NCBI RefSeq assembly: GCF_914767665.1
Contig: NC_059507.1
Span: 35,087,270-35,151,269 of the forward strand
DNA: 64,000 bases
Source of the DNA: Harmonia axyridis
Lineage: Eukaryota; Arthropoda; Insecta; Coleoptera; Coccinellidae
Reading direction: 5' to 3'
This document shows positions 57,901-62,947 of the stretch, piece after piece. The number at the start of each line of letters is the position of its first letter. Position 1 is the first letter of the stretch. The notes below the pieces were generated by a model. It was not told where the DNA came from. It searched no databases and saw only the letters and a list, made by a program, of their open reading frames with translations. The translations under genes and the position numbers were made by a program.

Positions 57901-58040
57901 ATTTTTGCATGATGGTCGTGGCTAAGCTGAAGTAATTGCAATAGCTCATTATCTTCATATTTCAGGAATATCGGCCACAATACGATCACTGTGCTGCAGA
58001 AAGATGCGTTTCCAGATGAAATGAAGAATCTTCTTGTTCT
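15877..58040 (+). CDS. Leucine-rich-repeat protein gene, internal part, at least five exons
   Basis: Five exons (15877-15948, 29891-29962, 51067-51138, 57085-57228, 57966-58040) are joined here as one partial gene. Four are 72, 72, 72 and 144 nt, i.e. exactly one or two 24-residue repeats, and the last is 75 nt. Each starts with the last base of a codon and ends with the first two, so all junctions are phase 2 and the joined frame stays open. The repeats follow LxxLxLxxNxLxxIxxxxF, the pattern of extracellular LRR proteins and receptors. No signal peptide, LRR cap, membrane segment or kinase/GPCR/TIR part is inside the window, so the product cannot be named. Introns are about 13.9, 21.1, 5.9 and 0.7 kb, filled with transposons, and the second visible one contains a complete protease-homolog gene. 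Further exons may lie unseen in the introns because symmetric phase-2 exons can be missed. That the exons form one gene is inferred from strand, phase and repeat periodicity. Confidence 0.72.
17131..17257 (-). pseudogene. First coding exon of the element's gene, frameshifted
   Basis: On the minus strand ATG at 17257 gives MEEGFVKGQSDNLPKIDIF. After a 1 bp frameshift in a T run it continues as FFSSNRSYVSAEIKGVKLFK, ending at a good donor GTAAGTATC. The pattern GFV..NLP..D..FF....SAEIKGVK resembles the N-terminus of insect repeat-associated proteins that, as I recall, go on to SWIM-type and YqaJ domains. Those later parts are absent here. The second copy has only the first ten codons or so. Confidence 0.45.
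17340..17405 (-). promoter_or_regulatory. Putative promoter carried by the element: CRE plus TATA-like site
   Basis: Reading leftward on the minus strand: TGACGTCA (17405-17398), then GTTTAAATACTT (TATA-like, about 17350), then a GC-rich stretch, then the element's ATG at 17257. Both copies keep this order. That it drives transcription is inference. Confidence 0.4.
17620..18045 (-). pseudogene. Mariner transposase N-terminal fragment
   Basis: Minus-strand frames read HLRGVLIFSFHSKRTVAEAH, then a DWFRRFKDGDFDVEHRP-like stretch across a frameshift, then SRVTHQAISKRLQ. These are the two helix-turn-helix regions and the linker of a mariner transposase. At least two frameshifts are needed. Confidence 0.72.
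18440..19160 (+). pseudogene. Mariner transposase relic, another copy
   Basis: The plus strand carries YFDYKRGRRITYDAEDSDSP (linker), EAWIHYYTPKEHQLNEKQ (core), a degraded SSPQDNVPCHELMK (second Asp block) and a DLASSDYWLFEDIKK-type third block near 19080-19130. Many stops. It abuts the opposite-strand relic at 17620-18045. Confidence 0.72.
19812..20345 (+). repeat. Dispersed repeat, copy 1
   Basis: Segments TGTATAGTATA, AGTCACTTGGAGGAA, TACAAGGGTTGTCCAAGTT and TTACTTTCAAAGTC recur in the same order at 27005-27360. No ORF is shared. Unclassified. Confidence 0.55.
20590..20945. repeat. Central part of the composite palindrome family
   Basis: An inverted pair around 20760: GAGTTATCGAGGAAAAACTT at the left and AAGTTTTTCCTCGATAACTC at the right. 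The same central unit is in 23801-25015. The outer arms are missing. Confidence 0.65.
21798..22740 (+). mobile_element. Mariner-like D36D element, copy F
   Basis: 943 bp between TA at 21796-21797 and 22741-22742. Both ends are intact apart from single changes (ATGGGTG, CACCATT). It has the shared internal deletion at 22000-22020. Confidence 0.93.
21910..22636 (+). pseudogene. Transposase remnant of copy F
   Basis: ATG at 21910 and stop at 22634-22636. The two halves lie in different frames across the deletion. The DDE half is open for about 206 codons with SDEAHFWLNGY, QQDGATCHTA and SCDLTPLDYFLWGYVK. A 3 bp insertion (CTG in GCCTGCACAA) follows ADKP. This is the longest open DDE half of the deleted copies. 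Confidence 0.9.
23801..25015. mobile_element. Composite 1.2 kb palindromic fold-back element
   Basis: The ends are ATACAGGGTGATTAACCGGG and the inverted CCCGGTGAATCACCCTGTAT. The two halves are inverted copies of each other over most of their length. Inside is a second palindrome (about 24146-24593) with its own TACAGGGTGTT ends. Truncated relatives are at 10071, 20590 and 49849. No coding capacity is seen. Confidence 0.8.
25436..26308. mobile_element. Non-autonomous DNA element with CRE sites, copy 2
   Basis: 873 bp, an inverted copy of 16667-17576. One TGACGTCA is kept (25596-25603) and the other has become TGCCGTCA near 26140. The minus-strand exon of copy 1 appears here on the plus strand as ATGGAAGAAGGCTTCGTG (from 25730), but diverges after GGACAA, so most of the exon is lost. 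Confidence 0.72.
27005..27360 (+). repeat. Dispersed repeat, copy 2
   Basis: A direct, diverged copy of 19812-20345 sharing TGTATAGTATA, AGTCACTTGGAGGAA and TTACTTTCAAAGTC. Unclassified. Confidence 0.5.
28166..29458 (-). mobile_element. Tc1-like element with about 45 bp inverted ends
   Basis: The left end AACTGCATCACCCAACAGGA and the right end, inverted, AACTGCAACACCCAAAAGGA begin long inverted repeats continuing to TTAATTTTTTTGGT. TA flanks the right end (29459-29460). The left flank CA is a changed TA. About 1.29 kb, a normal length for Tc1. Confidence 0.85.
28216..29232 (-). pseudogene. Tc1-like transposase, broken
   Basis: ATG at 29232 (MPRARVRGIYRQLKNLKEVQ), frameshift near 29190, then SLREIAYSTNRNPTTVKRC, the helix-turn-helix. 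The first catalytic Asp is in FSDESRFPLGAHDGR near 28760, the second in QRDNARPH near 28490, and the Glu in PPRSPDLSPIEHVW near 28410. The end is GGQTHY at 28216. Several stops and frameshifts occur, so it is inactive. Confidence 0.88.
29891..29962 (+). CDS. LRR exon 2 of the visible set
   Basis: Acceptor TTTGTTGCAG and donor GTAAGTATT flank 72 nt encoding ILSDNKLDFIHPRTF then IKNTLLKRL. It is one LRR in phase 2 that can join exon 1 without breaking the frame. The exon lies 430 bp downstream of a Tc1 relic. Confidence 0.8.
30157..30222. repeat. Hairpin GGTAATG...CATTACC
   Basis: GGTCATAACTCAC and GTGAGTTATGACC pair around a TGATGAA...TTCATCA inner stem. A related ATAACTCACGCTG occurs at 30475. 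Probably a tiny palindromic repeat. Confidence 0.5.
30874..31113 (+). other. Unrecognised 79-codon open frame beside a repeat
   Basis: The frame contains RDLVNFSHDVSLTITKSIFE and ends SPSPAKRV followed by TAA. An internal AATTTTCAG could act as an acceptor. The composition looks protein-like, but no partner exon or known domain is recognised, and its end coincides with the start of a repeat at 31114. It could be part of an older element. Confidence 0.2.
31114..31518 (+). mobile_element. 405 bp repeat R1, copy a
   Basis: Bounded by TAGTTATTTATAATAC and CCACAGAATTAGA. The copy at 33343-33747 is inverted and exactly the same length. The left third is an imperfect palindrome (AAGTGCAGAAGGC...GCCTTCTGTACG). 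The right part carries an open frame with DELTDKAVAESSECQHRI that stays open in both copies. Confidence 0.8.
31981..32200. repeat. 220 bp MITE with TATACAGG ends
   Basis: Ends TATACAGGTTGTTCCCAA and, inverted, TATACAGGGTGATTTTTTGG. No coding content. A partial copy of a different MITE (that at 14214) follows at 32330-32405. Confidence 0.55.
32988..33146. repeat. Palindromic MITE with a long hairpin
   Basis: GATATTTGACTTTCCAGAC and GTCTGTAAAGTCAAATATC pair around a loop of about 9 nt. The stem continues with TGCAAAAAAGCACTTT against AAAGTGTTTTTTTGCA and outward to CATGATG/CATTATG. Confidence 0.6.
33343..33747 (-). mobile_element. 405 bp repeat R1, copy b, nested in mariner copy G
   Basis: It interrupts the family sequence between GATTTC and TGGCATATG. 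TTC is present on both sides (33340-33342, 33748-33750), consistent with a 3 bp target duplication. It is nearly identical to 31114-31518. Confidence 0.85.
33750..34096 (-). pseudogene. Transposase C-terminal fragment, left arm of copy G
   Basis: An open minus-strand frame from the ELNNLDVQELWF region to the RGGHMPE end, including SCDLTPLDYFMWG. The codons around the second catalytic Asp (QQDGA) are deleted. It is cut at the R1 insertion and at the inversion point. Confidence 0.85.
34098..34847 (+). pseudogene. Transposase, longest reading frame, right arm of copy G
   Basis: From just after the inversion point the frame runs LRAYKIQLVQELKPNDHQVR, RRFVEWAQNEI, VVPDFHKRISFSDEAHFW and on to the normal C-terminus. 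It is interrupted only by TAG at 34365-34367 in place of a Trp codon. It shows what the short copies lost next to the first catalytic Asp. The N-terminus is missing. Confidence 0.88.
35882..36903. mobile_element. 1.0 kb near-perfect hairpin element
   Basis: The left arm (35882-36383) and right arm (36418-36903) are inverted copies with few mismatches and small indels, separated by about 34 nt. The ends are ATATACAGGGTGTCCCG and CGGGACACCCTGTATAT. No ORF of note. A fold-back/MITE type element is the likely class. Confidence 0.85.
36904..38238. other. AT-rich intron sequence, nothing recognised
   Basis: Short frames only. No motif, repeat partner or exon seen. Confidence 0.3.
38239..38764. repeat. 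124 bp exact inverted repeat plus a third diverged arm
   Basis: 38239-38362 and 38641-38764 appear to be exact reverse complements (TTTTCGTAAG...AAGGTGGAG). A diverged direct copy of the left arm (38551-38640) abuts the right arm, making a tight palindrome around CTCCACC. No coding content. Confidence 0.8.
38765..40879. other. AT-rich intron sequence, nothing firm
   Basis: Contains a short ATTATT tract (40545-40562) and a 77 nt ATG-led frame ending at GTACG (40696-40772), which is not supported by any partner exon. Confidence 0.3.
40880..42365 (-). pseudogene. Non-LTR retrotransposon fragment: RT thumb, RNase H and C-terminal Cys motif
   Basis: Minus strand, in order: thumb region VRPIVTYASSTWWTKTEE and LQKLQRLAFIGVTGA (42280-42130), RNase H parts including the FTDSQ-like FTSLRTARSSL (about 41750) and LLWVPGHCAIEGNEKADGLA (about 41300), then a C-terminal HRIGKSSDEICRVCRKEA zinc-knuckle-like motif (about 41000). 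This set is typical of I/LOA/R1-related or jockey-group elements with RNase H. Frames are broken repeatedly, the RT palm is absent, and a 351 bp insertion splits the RNase H. Confidence 0.8.
41365..41715. mobile_element. 351 bp insertion inside the RNase H region
   Basis: AGAGTAT occurs at both edges (41358-41364 and 41709-41715). Removing the segment rejoins the RNase H reading (a YTLYLKPLNIQYKVTLLW-like stretch). The inserted sequence is unclassified. It lacks TG...CA ends at these borders. Confidence 0.55.
42357..42540 (+). pseudogene. Fragment of a D36D-like transposase, different subfamily
   Basis: The frame reads N-stop-PPRSCDYSPLDWILRGY then ADNPRTIRGLKTNNRQVID, matching the third-Asp region and C-terminus of the D36D family but clearly diverged. 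The Trp before PPRSCD is TAG. It abuts the non-LTR fragment. Confidence 0.65.
42743..43479. mobile_element. 737 bp solo-LTR-like repeat, copy 1
   Basis: Starts TGCAACG and ends CGTTACA, with AAAT directly repeated on both sides (42739-42742, 43480-43483). The same 737 bp unit is inverted at 61858-62594 with a different 4 bp duplication. TG...CA ends plus 4 bp duplications fit a solo LTR of a gypsy-type element. No internal retroelement coding region is present. It contains a short tandem CCTCCCGTGGGATT pair. Confidence 0.75.
43484..45119. other. AT-rich intron sequence, nothing firm
   Basis: A 61-codon frame (44297-44482) ending NNCTFKNMD is present without splice or domain support. Confidence 0.3.
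45120..45265 (+). repeat. Diverged partial copy of repeat R1
   Basis: GATGAAGTGACTGATAAATC, CCAACATACAATAATAAAAT and ATTCTCGTACGATTTTGTTC match the same-order segments of R1 (31114-31518). The palindromic third is absent. Confidence 0.65.
45904..46620 (-). mobile_element. Tc1-like element, 3' half
   Basis: It begins with the terminal CACTGCGCAAAAAAATTAAC after TA (45902-45903). The same terminus, inverted, closes the 5' half at 52928. The upstream half is missing beyond about 46620. Confidence 0.8.
46119..46620 (-). pseudogene. Tc1-like transposase C-terminal half (DD34E)
   Basis: An open minus-strand frame from 46586: RILMSAYVFLAS, then MDDNATPYRARIVQEYLEE with the second Asp, and NPDLNPIEQVWDNLNRRL with Glu exactly 34 residues later, ending ARGGNTKY. 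The N-terminal DNA-binding half and first Asp are missing. Confidence 0.88.
46739..46900 (+). pseudogene. Fragment of a D36D-like transposase
   Basis: NWPPRSCDLT is followed, after frameshifts and a stop, by VIDKLYANAPQSIQDLEDYI and VVKDL, i.e. the third-Asp region and C-terminus of a cousin of the D36D family. Confidence 0.65.
47000..47627. mobile_element. 628 bp MITE with GTCCGGGAGCCAG ends, just upstream of the protease homolog
   Basis: GTCCGGGAGCCAG and CTGGCTCCCGGAC are exact inverted ends with TA outside each. The body is also partly palindromic (GCCTCGTGAACGTCAGCTGC against CAGCTACGACTC...GAGGC). An inner inverted pair encodes NDSSDSDSVNESES on one strand and DSSDSDYDTESES on the other, an acidic stretch that may be a transposase N-terminus remnant. 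It ends 108 bp before the ATG at 47736. Confidence 0.7.
47736..48590 (+). CDS. Secreted serine protease homolog, catalytically dead, intronless
   Basis: A 284-residue ORF with no intron. Residues about 1-22 are a hydrophobic signal peptide, so the product should be secreted. The body has the chymotrypsin fold: a start-of-domain segment YLVSIQTDF (35-43), the active-site His block as LTTATCV (58-64), the Asp block as NNVAILK (123-129), and the Ser block as FYGSPVFC (232-239). Aligned with TAAHC, DIAL and GDSGGP, the catalytic His, Asp and Ser are replaced by Thr62, Asn124 and Tyr233, so no proteolysis is expected. There are 13 cysteines, several at trypsin-like disulfide positions. Non-catalytic homologs of this type often act as cofactors or decoys in insect immune or reproductive fluids, but the role here is unknown. 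The ATG is the first in frame, with context TTCAACATG. The gene lies within a 21 kb intron of the LRR gene on the same strand and has a poly(A) signal. A processed or tandem-duplicate origin is possible. Confidence 0.86.
   Translation: MRSKIVYFIHLLTLFLHQITSTPLQECKNREFDKYLVSIQTDFKHRCTGVIVNKNTVLTTATCVTDHIYRTGAIGSCDCSMNISIIYRVSASNMQGGSCAREIQVVMTKIHHKLTKLDWGPRNNVAILKTKGDMDLDSNWRAPELSKEPNMVVDNCEAEAVVTGYWMNKTQKEPLVVAPCIDVLLYKNLCDVTGSYSSNSSTSKPPTRVDLEPRVICQVAKNVKIASICKAFYGSPVFCREWKTNRTVLYGLLSHRPYERECEVDVELHFTRMQTFTGFLYPDL
48602..48607 (+). terminator. Polyadenylation signal AATAAA of the protease homolog
   Basis: AATAAA lies 11 bp after the TAA-terminated protease-homolog ORF and is followed by GT/T-rich sequence. 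The short 3' UTR suits a compact intronless insect gene. Confidence 0.6.
48899..49815 (+). pseudogene. Non-LTR retrotransposon reverse transcriptase fragment
   Basis: Plus-strand DLSKAYDFVSHDSLLEK, then SSGVPQGPVAFSLYINDL, then LTLFADDITYLCSE (the F-A-D-D catalytic box) in one frame from 48906. After frameshifts it continues with FLGIIIDDSLNWHRHIECL and VFLLQKRALRHMAGVP. It resembles jockey/CR1-like elements. 5' and 3' ends are absent. Confidence 0.82.
49849..50826 (+). mobile_element. Composite palindrome family, copy truncated on the right
   Basis: Starts ATACAGGGTGATTCACCG and follows the left arm and centre of 23801-25015, including the inner ACAGAGTGTTCATCAGAAG end. It is cut at about 50826 within the inner right arm. 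No coding content. Confidence 0.75.
51067..51138 (+). CDS. LRR exon 3 of the visible set
   Basis: Acceptor TGTTGCAG and donor GTAAGTATGG flank 72 nt encoding LLQNCDLSEIPKEAL then KPLKKLQT. Cys replaces Asn at the ladder position (NCDLSEIP), a substitution tolerated in LRRs. Phase 2 at both ends. Confidence 0.8.
51505..51945 (+). pseudogene. Mariner 5' end with transposase N-terminus
   Basis: The terminus AAGGCCAATCGAAAAGTCCC is followed by a frame with FPGSASGNSTIIDWYAKFIR and EAVTDEKIKKVHKIILNDRK, the helix-turn-helix and linker of a SETMAR-like mariner. The catalytic domain is missing: at about 51945 the sequence turns into a Tc1 element in the other orientation. Confidence 0.78.
51946..52651 (-). 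pseudogene. Tc1-like transposase N-terminal half
   Basis: ATG at 52651 (MQRETRNLTQEECAQ), the paired helix-turn-helix with TYTRIAERFGVFHTSLSRIL, an in-frame TGA at 52489-52487, then GRPRVTTAIQERYLRVSSLR, and the first catalytic Asp in VLFTDESRFCLYHCDRR. It stops at EEHVVPFAPHYL where the element is broken. It is the complementary half to 46119-46620. Confidence 0.86.
51946..52928 (-). mobile_element. Tc1-like element, 5' half
   Basis: Ends at 52928 with the inverted terminus GTTAATTTTTTTGCGCAGTG before TA (52929-52930), the same terminus as 45904. It runs leftward to a break with the mariner fragment at about 51945. Confidence 0.8.
52981..53021. repeat. G14 / C13 homopolymer hairpin
   Basis: Fourteen G are followed by TTAATTACACCCAA and thirteen C, so the runs can pair around a 14 nt loop. 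A shorter version of the same context (TATATTTTGGGG...TTACCCCA) is at about 23182-23207. Run lengths may be affected by sequencing. Confidence 0.7.
53022..53556. other. CpG-richer single-copy DNA
   Basis: Frames on both strands but no domain. Bounded by the homopolymer hairpin and truncated mariner copy H. Confidence 0.3.
53557..54130 (+). pseudogene. Transposase C-terminal remnant of copy H
   Basis: VNKQNCRIWSEAN is followed by a TAA in place of Ser/Glu codons and a TGA in place of Trp, then an open stretch from 53741 with QQDGATCHTA and SCDLTPLDYFLWG. A 9 bp in-frame deletion removes three residues after RPQ. Confidence 0.87.
53557..54234 (+). mobile_element. Mariner-like D36D element, copy H, 5'-truncated
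   Basis: It starts within the transposase (CGTCAACAAACAAAACTGCC) and runs to a normal 3' end CACCCTA followed by TA. The 5' terminus and first Asp are missing. Confidence 0.9.
55382..56315. mobile_element. 934 bp element with about 150 bp inverted ends
   Basis: CTCTGGGCCACCCTCAACCT at the left is inverted at the right (GTTGAGGGTGGCCCAGAG). The inversion continues through GGACCTGCATATTTTATGAC and the CAACGATATATTATACAATG region. The central 600 bp is AT-rich with no recognisable gene. Confidence 0.7.
57085..57228 (+). CDS. LRR exon 4, two repeats
   Basis: A 144 nt exon, exactly twice the others, between GGGTCGAACAG and GTAAGTATC. It encodes two LRRs, the first with GGNSIWHVGPETFQDL and the second with MDNNNLRDVPAKAL and VPHLEVL. 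It may represent a fused pair from which an intron was lost. Phase 2 at both ends. Confidence 0.82.
57966..58040 (+). CDS. LRR exon 5 of the visible set
   Basis: Acceptor TATTTCAG and donor GTGAGTAT flank 75 nt encoding NIGHNTITVLQKDAF then PDEMKNLLVL, one LRR with one extra residue. It follows exon 4 after an intron of only 737 bp. No following exon is recognisable in the remaining 6 kb. Confidence 0.78.
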
Positions 58041-58533
58041 GTGAGTATATAATTTTTGTACCTTATCTTTTGATTTATTCATATCGATTATTATCGGTGA
58101 TCCTTGTATCTAACAGTTTCAGTTCATTCATTTGTAATTTCTAACTAAAATCTCAATATTCTTTGAATCCCATTATGTCTTTTTGTTTTGGCTTTTTTCG
58201 GTAATACTTCTAAGTTTTTCTGAGCTCATATTTTATTTCATGTTACTTTCCATCGTTTGTTTTCCTGAAAGATATTTCCACCTTGTGTTCTATTGATTTT
58301 TCTATCTAGATTAAATTTATTATTTTATTTCATACCGATATTTTCATGTTATTAATTTTTTTAGTTTTTCTTGGTACTATTCCAGCTCAGATGTTCTTGT
58401 CAAATGTGCGTTTTTCTATACTACATTCTCTTTTTCTAGTATAAATTATGAACTTTTCTGACCTTTGCGACATTCTCAAACATTATATTATATGTTCCAA
58501 ATTCAATGCTCACTGAAAGCATCTCGAGAACTA

Positions 58534-59450
58534 AAGGGTGTTTTTTTTTAGAGCTATAGAACTTTAAATTGCAATAAAACAACGATGGATTATTCGATTG
58601 ACATGAATTTTATTTATCGCTGAAGATAATCTTGTGGCATTACATTTTAAATATGATTTCTGGCATATGACTGCCACGGCTGGTTCGGATGTAGTCCAAT
58701 CTGGACGTCCAATTTTCGATGACTTTTTCCAACATTTGTGGCCGTATATCGGCAATAACACGGCAAATGGTCAAGGGTTTGTAGCTTATCCGCATAGACC
58801 AATGACTTCACATAGCCCCACAGAAAGTAGTCTAGCGGTGTTAAATCACAAGATCTTGGAGGCCAATTCACAGGTCCAAAACGTAAAAGTATGCGGTCAC
58901 CAAACGTGTCTTTCAATAAATCGATTGTGGCACGAGCTGTGTGACATGTTGCGCCGTCTTGTTGGAACCACAGCTCCTGGACATCATGGTTGTTCAATTC
59001 AGGAATGAAAAAGTTAGTAATCATGGCTCTATACCGATCACCATTGACTGTAACGTTCTGGCCATCATCGTTTTTGAAGAAGTACGGACCAATGATTCCA
59101 CCAGCCCATAAAGCGCACCAAACAGTCAGTTTTTCTGGATGTAACGGTGTTTCGACATACACTTGAGGATTAGCTGCACTCCAAATGCGGCAGTTTTGTT
59201 TGTTGACGTAGCCATTCAACCAGAAGTGCGCTTCATCGCTAATGGACGTAGTGCGCGATACGTATTCCGCACAGAACCATTATTTCCGAAATAAAATTGC
59301 ACTATTTGCAAGCGTTGTTCAGGCGTGAGTCTATTCATGATGAATTGCCAAACCAAACTGAGAATAAATCACTTGACAGATGTTAAATCGGTGGCCATCT
59401 TGAACAGTAATGCCAACTTAAAGTTATATACCTCGAAAAATAACACGCTT
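58534..59450 (-). mobile_element. Mariner-like D36D element, copy I
   Basis: 917 bp between TA at 58532-58533 and 59451-59452, with both distinct ends. Its internal-deletion junction is about 11 bp shorter than in copies A, B, D and F (CGTCCATTAGCG). Confidence 0.92.
58640..59338 (-). pseudogene. Transposase remnant of copy I
   Basis: ATG at 59338. The DDE part starts near 59219 with NGYVNKQNCRIW and keeps QQDGATCHTA and SCDLTPLDYFLWG. A deletion near 58765 after QTLDHL changes the frame for the last 40 codons. Confidence 0.88.
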
Positions 59451-59452
59451 TA

Positions 59453-61806
59453 TAAGACTTAAAGGAAAAATCTTTGAGGAGCCCTCTCTTTTTTCGAAAT
59501 ATGAGATATCAGAAAGCAGATCGAACATAAATATTGATCGTTCTCAAGTTACTGGGCGTTTCCTCGAACATTTTTCTCTAAGTTTATAGTTTTTGAGATG
59601 ATTGTAGTGAGCATTGAATTTGGGATACCCTGTACTGTACAATTTGTTTTTTATCAGGTATTGCATTATTATCTCAGCTGCATTTAGCAGACAATCAAAA
59701 CTTTAAAACAGGCACATAAAAATCTCAAACTTAAAAAGCACATTACTCAAAAACGCTGCACCTCATTTGTCCGTGATTTCCACAGCTTAGTAACTTCTGA
59801 TTCCGCCTTCGAACTTTGCCACTATTTCAAAGTTGCTCACGCAGCATCCAACCCATCATATTTCATCTCACTACCGAGGAATATTTGCGAAAACCGGCAG
59901 ATCCCTGGTTATCTGTTTCAATTTTTAACGTTGGTATCGCTTTGAACCATGCCTGTTAGATGGCAGTATTTCATCTCGGTGCCACACGGTTCACTGGACG
60001 CCTTAATGTTTTTCCGGTGAAATCGCAGAGATCGGTTACATCAGGGAGGCTGTGGAAACCCGGAAATAGTCCAGGAGGATATTCCTACTTTTTGAGCTGT
60101 CGTTACTCGCATAGAGTGCATCACTTTGATCCAGGGATGGTGGACAAGGTTCAACGAAGTGATGACAAATTCAAGGTGAAATTCAATTCTGTCCGTCCAG
60201 TCGTGAAAAGGATAACTCTCGAAGGTGAAGAACTAGAAACTTGAAATTTTCAGGTTTGGGTCCTGAATACCACGTTTGAGTTCGTTAATAGGTGAAACAC
60301 AATGAAACAAACATCAATTGATTACTTTCAAAATATACCCGTTTTTTTAATATCAAAATTAAACCTCCTATTGGAAAAACCTGCAGTTGTAGTTTGATTG
60401 TTGATTTATGCTTTGAATTATGAAAGTTAGTCTACATGATTGAATACCATCAAGTAGGACTGGCATAACCTACGGAACAAAAATTATATATGAAATGTCA
60501 TAAAATAAGCATCGTGTAGCATTTCAAATTGTTTGATTTTTATTCTCAAACCCTAAAAAAACATTAATAAGAGGAATGGAAACCGCCTTGTAACTGCATT
60601 TGTTTTGATGCCAACATTCGTCACTCCTTGTCTGACGGGACACAATAGCAGTGGCGTAACATAATTTGATTGATTTCGAAATTATGAAGTGATGGTCAAA
60701 AATGGTTTACAATGTGATTTATTAATGAAAAGTCTTTCGTGTTTCAAAAGAGTCAATGTTTTTATCAGTTTAATGATTTAGCTATTGTGAAGTTATAAAA
60801 AAAGAATTCCTGATAGAGCATTCAACAATCAAATCAGGATTATCCACGCCTATGGCTCGCACACACAATCTGCTAGCCAATTGTAATTAGTGACACTAAA
60901 CTTCGATCTCTTTTGTATTCGGGATCGAGCACACATGTTTAATTTCCGTTCCTTCTATCTATTTTCTAAGCTGAAACCCTATATTTAAAAAAAAAACCTA
61001 GAAATCAATTGAAACAAGAAGTAGACAAAATCTGTCTCTTTGCCATTTAATCTTGCAAACCATTCGAATTTGTAAAATCTTTTTGTTTGGAAAATATGTT
61101 TCTGTGAAATTACTTTCCAAGCCAATGTTGGATAGTGTTTTTTATAGGATATTTGGATAACACTATCATCTTGTTGGTTCATTTTTTATTTCGTTCAATG
61201 AGTGAGTCACAAAATCCGATGACCAGCTTACATGAAACGCATAGTCAAAAACAAGTCAAACAAACTTCAACATGAGAAAATATCACTGATATAGTCGAAA
61301 TTTTCCGACGTTTGCGAAAAAACAACATTCCCCGTCCATAATTTACCCCCTCATCGCCGAAACTCAACGACACAATTATCCCATCCAACGATCTCAGTTC
61401 GGGACGTTCAGACGGCTAAGTTATCGCCCGACAATTCCACCATCCGCATTAATATTTCCAATGTGTTCTCCGCGCGGCAACGTCGCCGCACAGATTTCCA
61501 TTTCTTCCGAATAAACAGCGTTATGAAGTGGGGAATACGAGGGGGATGACAGCGACAACCCCGCTCATTCCCGGGATATTGGAGTCCCGGAACGATCCCA
61601 CTGACTGTGTAACTATTGCCCAGTCGGACGTTGCTTCGAAATTGGGGATTTTCCGAAGCTGGAATGGCCGGATGGGAATTTGTTTGTTTTTCTCGATTGT
61701 ACGGGGATGGGGGTGTTATGCCTGGATAGGAATGGAGGTTCTGGGAGCCACGTTGGAATGGTGTGTGCGCTGGCATGTCGCTAAAAGTTGGACGATACAC
61801 TGCTTC
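59453..61806. other. No gene recognised; CpG-richer at 59950-60250 and 61360-61800
   Basis: Overlapping frames of 156 (61408-61878, minus) and 124 codons (61528-61902, plus) lie in the CpG-rich part. Both run into repeat R1 and neither has a known domain, so neither is called. Confidence 0.35.
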
Positions 61807-62947
61807 TCTGATTTTGAGGCTAATCGGTTCATTCTGCCTCACCCTGCGAGAATAACTTGTAACGTTAAAATTGCCCATGAGACTCTGAAGACTAATTTCT
61901 AGGGGTGGTTTGGCTTATTTGGCAACAAAACTCCTACTTAGGTTTTTACAAATTTAATAAAATTGAAATATACAATGATCGATCCTTTTCACTCTAAACA
62001 AACAATGAAATAAAAACTTAACTTAAATCGGTTTTAAATGAGTTACTCTGCTATTAGGATAGAACCTCTCCTGTAGATTATTATCAGCCTTTTAAACACC
62101 AGATCTTATCAGGAAGCTATAGTACTCCAATCCCCATTCAACGAAGTTGATATGATAATGCCGGGTATTACGCAGGTATTCTTTCAGATTCAGGAACTGA
62201 AGTGGTTTAACATACGTATTATTCCTAATTCTGTATCTTAAGGAAGTACTTCTTGATATTTTTCAATCCCAAGAAAGATTTCTGTTGTTCCAATTCCACG
62301 GTAGGTTTCTTTGTTCCAATCCCACGGTAGGTGCAAGAATCCCGACACAATTCTCGCCGATAAATTTGATTCCAAATCTCAAATTAAATTAATAATGACT
62401 ACAATCGAAATCTTAAGTACGTATCCTTGCTGAAGTCTCAATAATCATTGAAAATCTTTCAGAAGATTCTATCTAGTTCCGCTCATCTGCGTTCCGACCG
62501 ATGGTATACGATGATATACGATTAATTGACAAATTACCGCGTCTTCGAAAATTCCATTAGCGTAACAAGGAATGAATCGTGCAAAATCGTTGCAAACTCA
62601 GATTCACTGATATTTCATAGTTATATTTCATTATTATATGTTGGTTCTTGGAAGTCTTCTACCACGGATTTAACTATTATCTGTCAAAATTTTGATACAG
62701 AAAACAGTTTTACCAATCAACATTTTCCAATGCAAGAATCACTTAATAATATTTATGTAAATATTCCATTGAATTCAATAAAAACTCAGTGAATTAGAGA
62801 AAATAATGTATAATACTCGCGAAGAAAGCTCATTCCAACATATGTTTATTGAAAAACTGGCAAATTTGTGGCTCATTTTTGAATTTTGAACTAAAGAAAA
62901 AAAGAATATCGATGATTTTTGTACTTTTATTATGAAAGTTATTCAGA
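61807..62947 (-). repeat. Repeat R1, copy c, split by a solo LTR
   Basis: 61807-61857 (TCTGATTTTGAGGCTAATCG...CCTGCGAGAATAACT) and 62595-62947 together match R1 in the orientation of copy b. The 737 bp LTR-like unit separates them with an AACT duplication. It is much more diverged than copies a and b. Confidence 0.7.
61858..62594. mobile_element. 737 bp solo-LTR-like repeat, copy 2 (inverted relative to copy 1)
   Basis: TGTAACG...CGTTGCA with AACT on both sides (61854-61857, 62595-62598). Same length as the copy at 42743-43479, in opposite orientation, with point differences. Inserted in a copy of R1. Confidence 0.75.

Noticed and set aside
61408..61878. 156-codon minus-strand ORF and the overlapping 124-codon plus-strand ORF
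   Set aside because: Both extend into repeat R1 and overlap each other antiparallel, with no recognisable domain.
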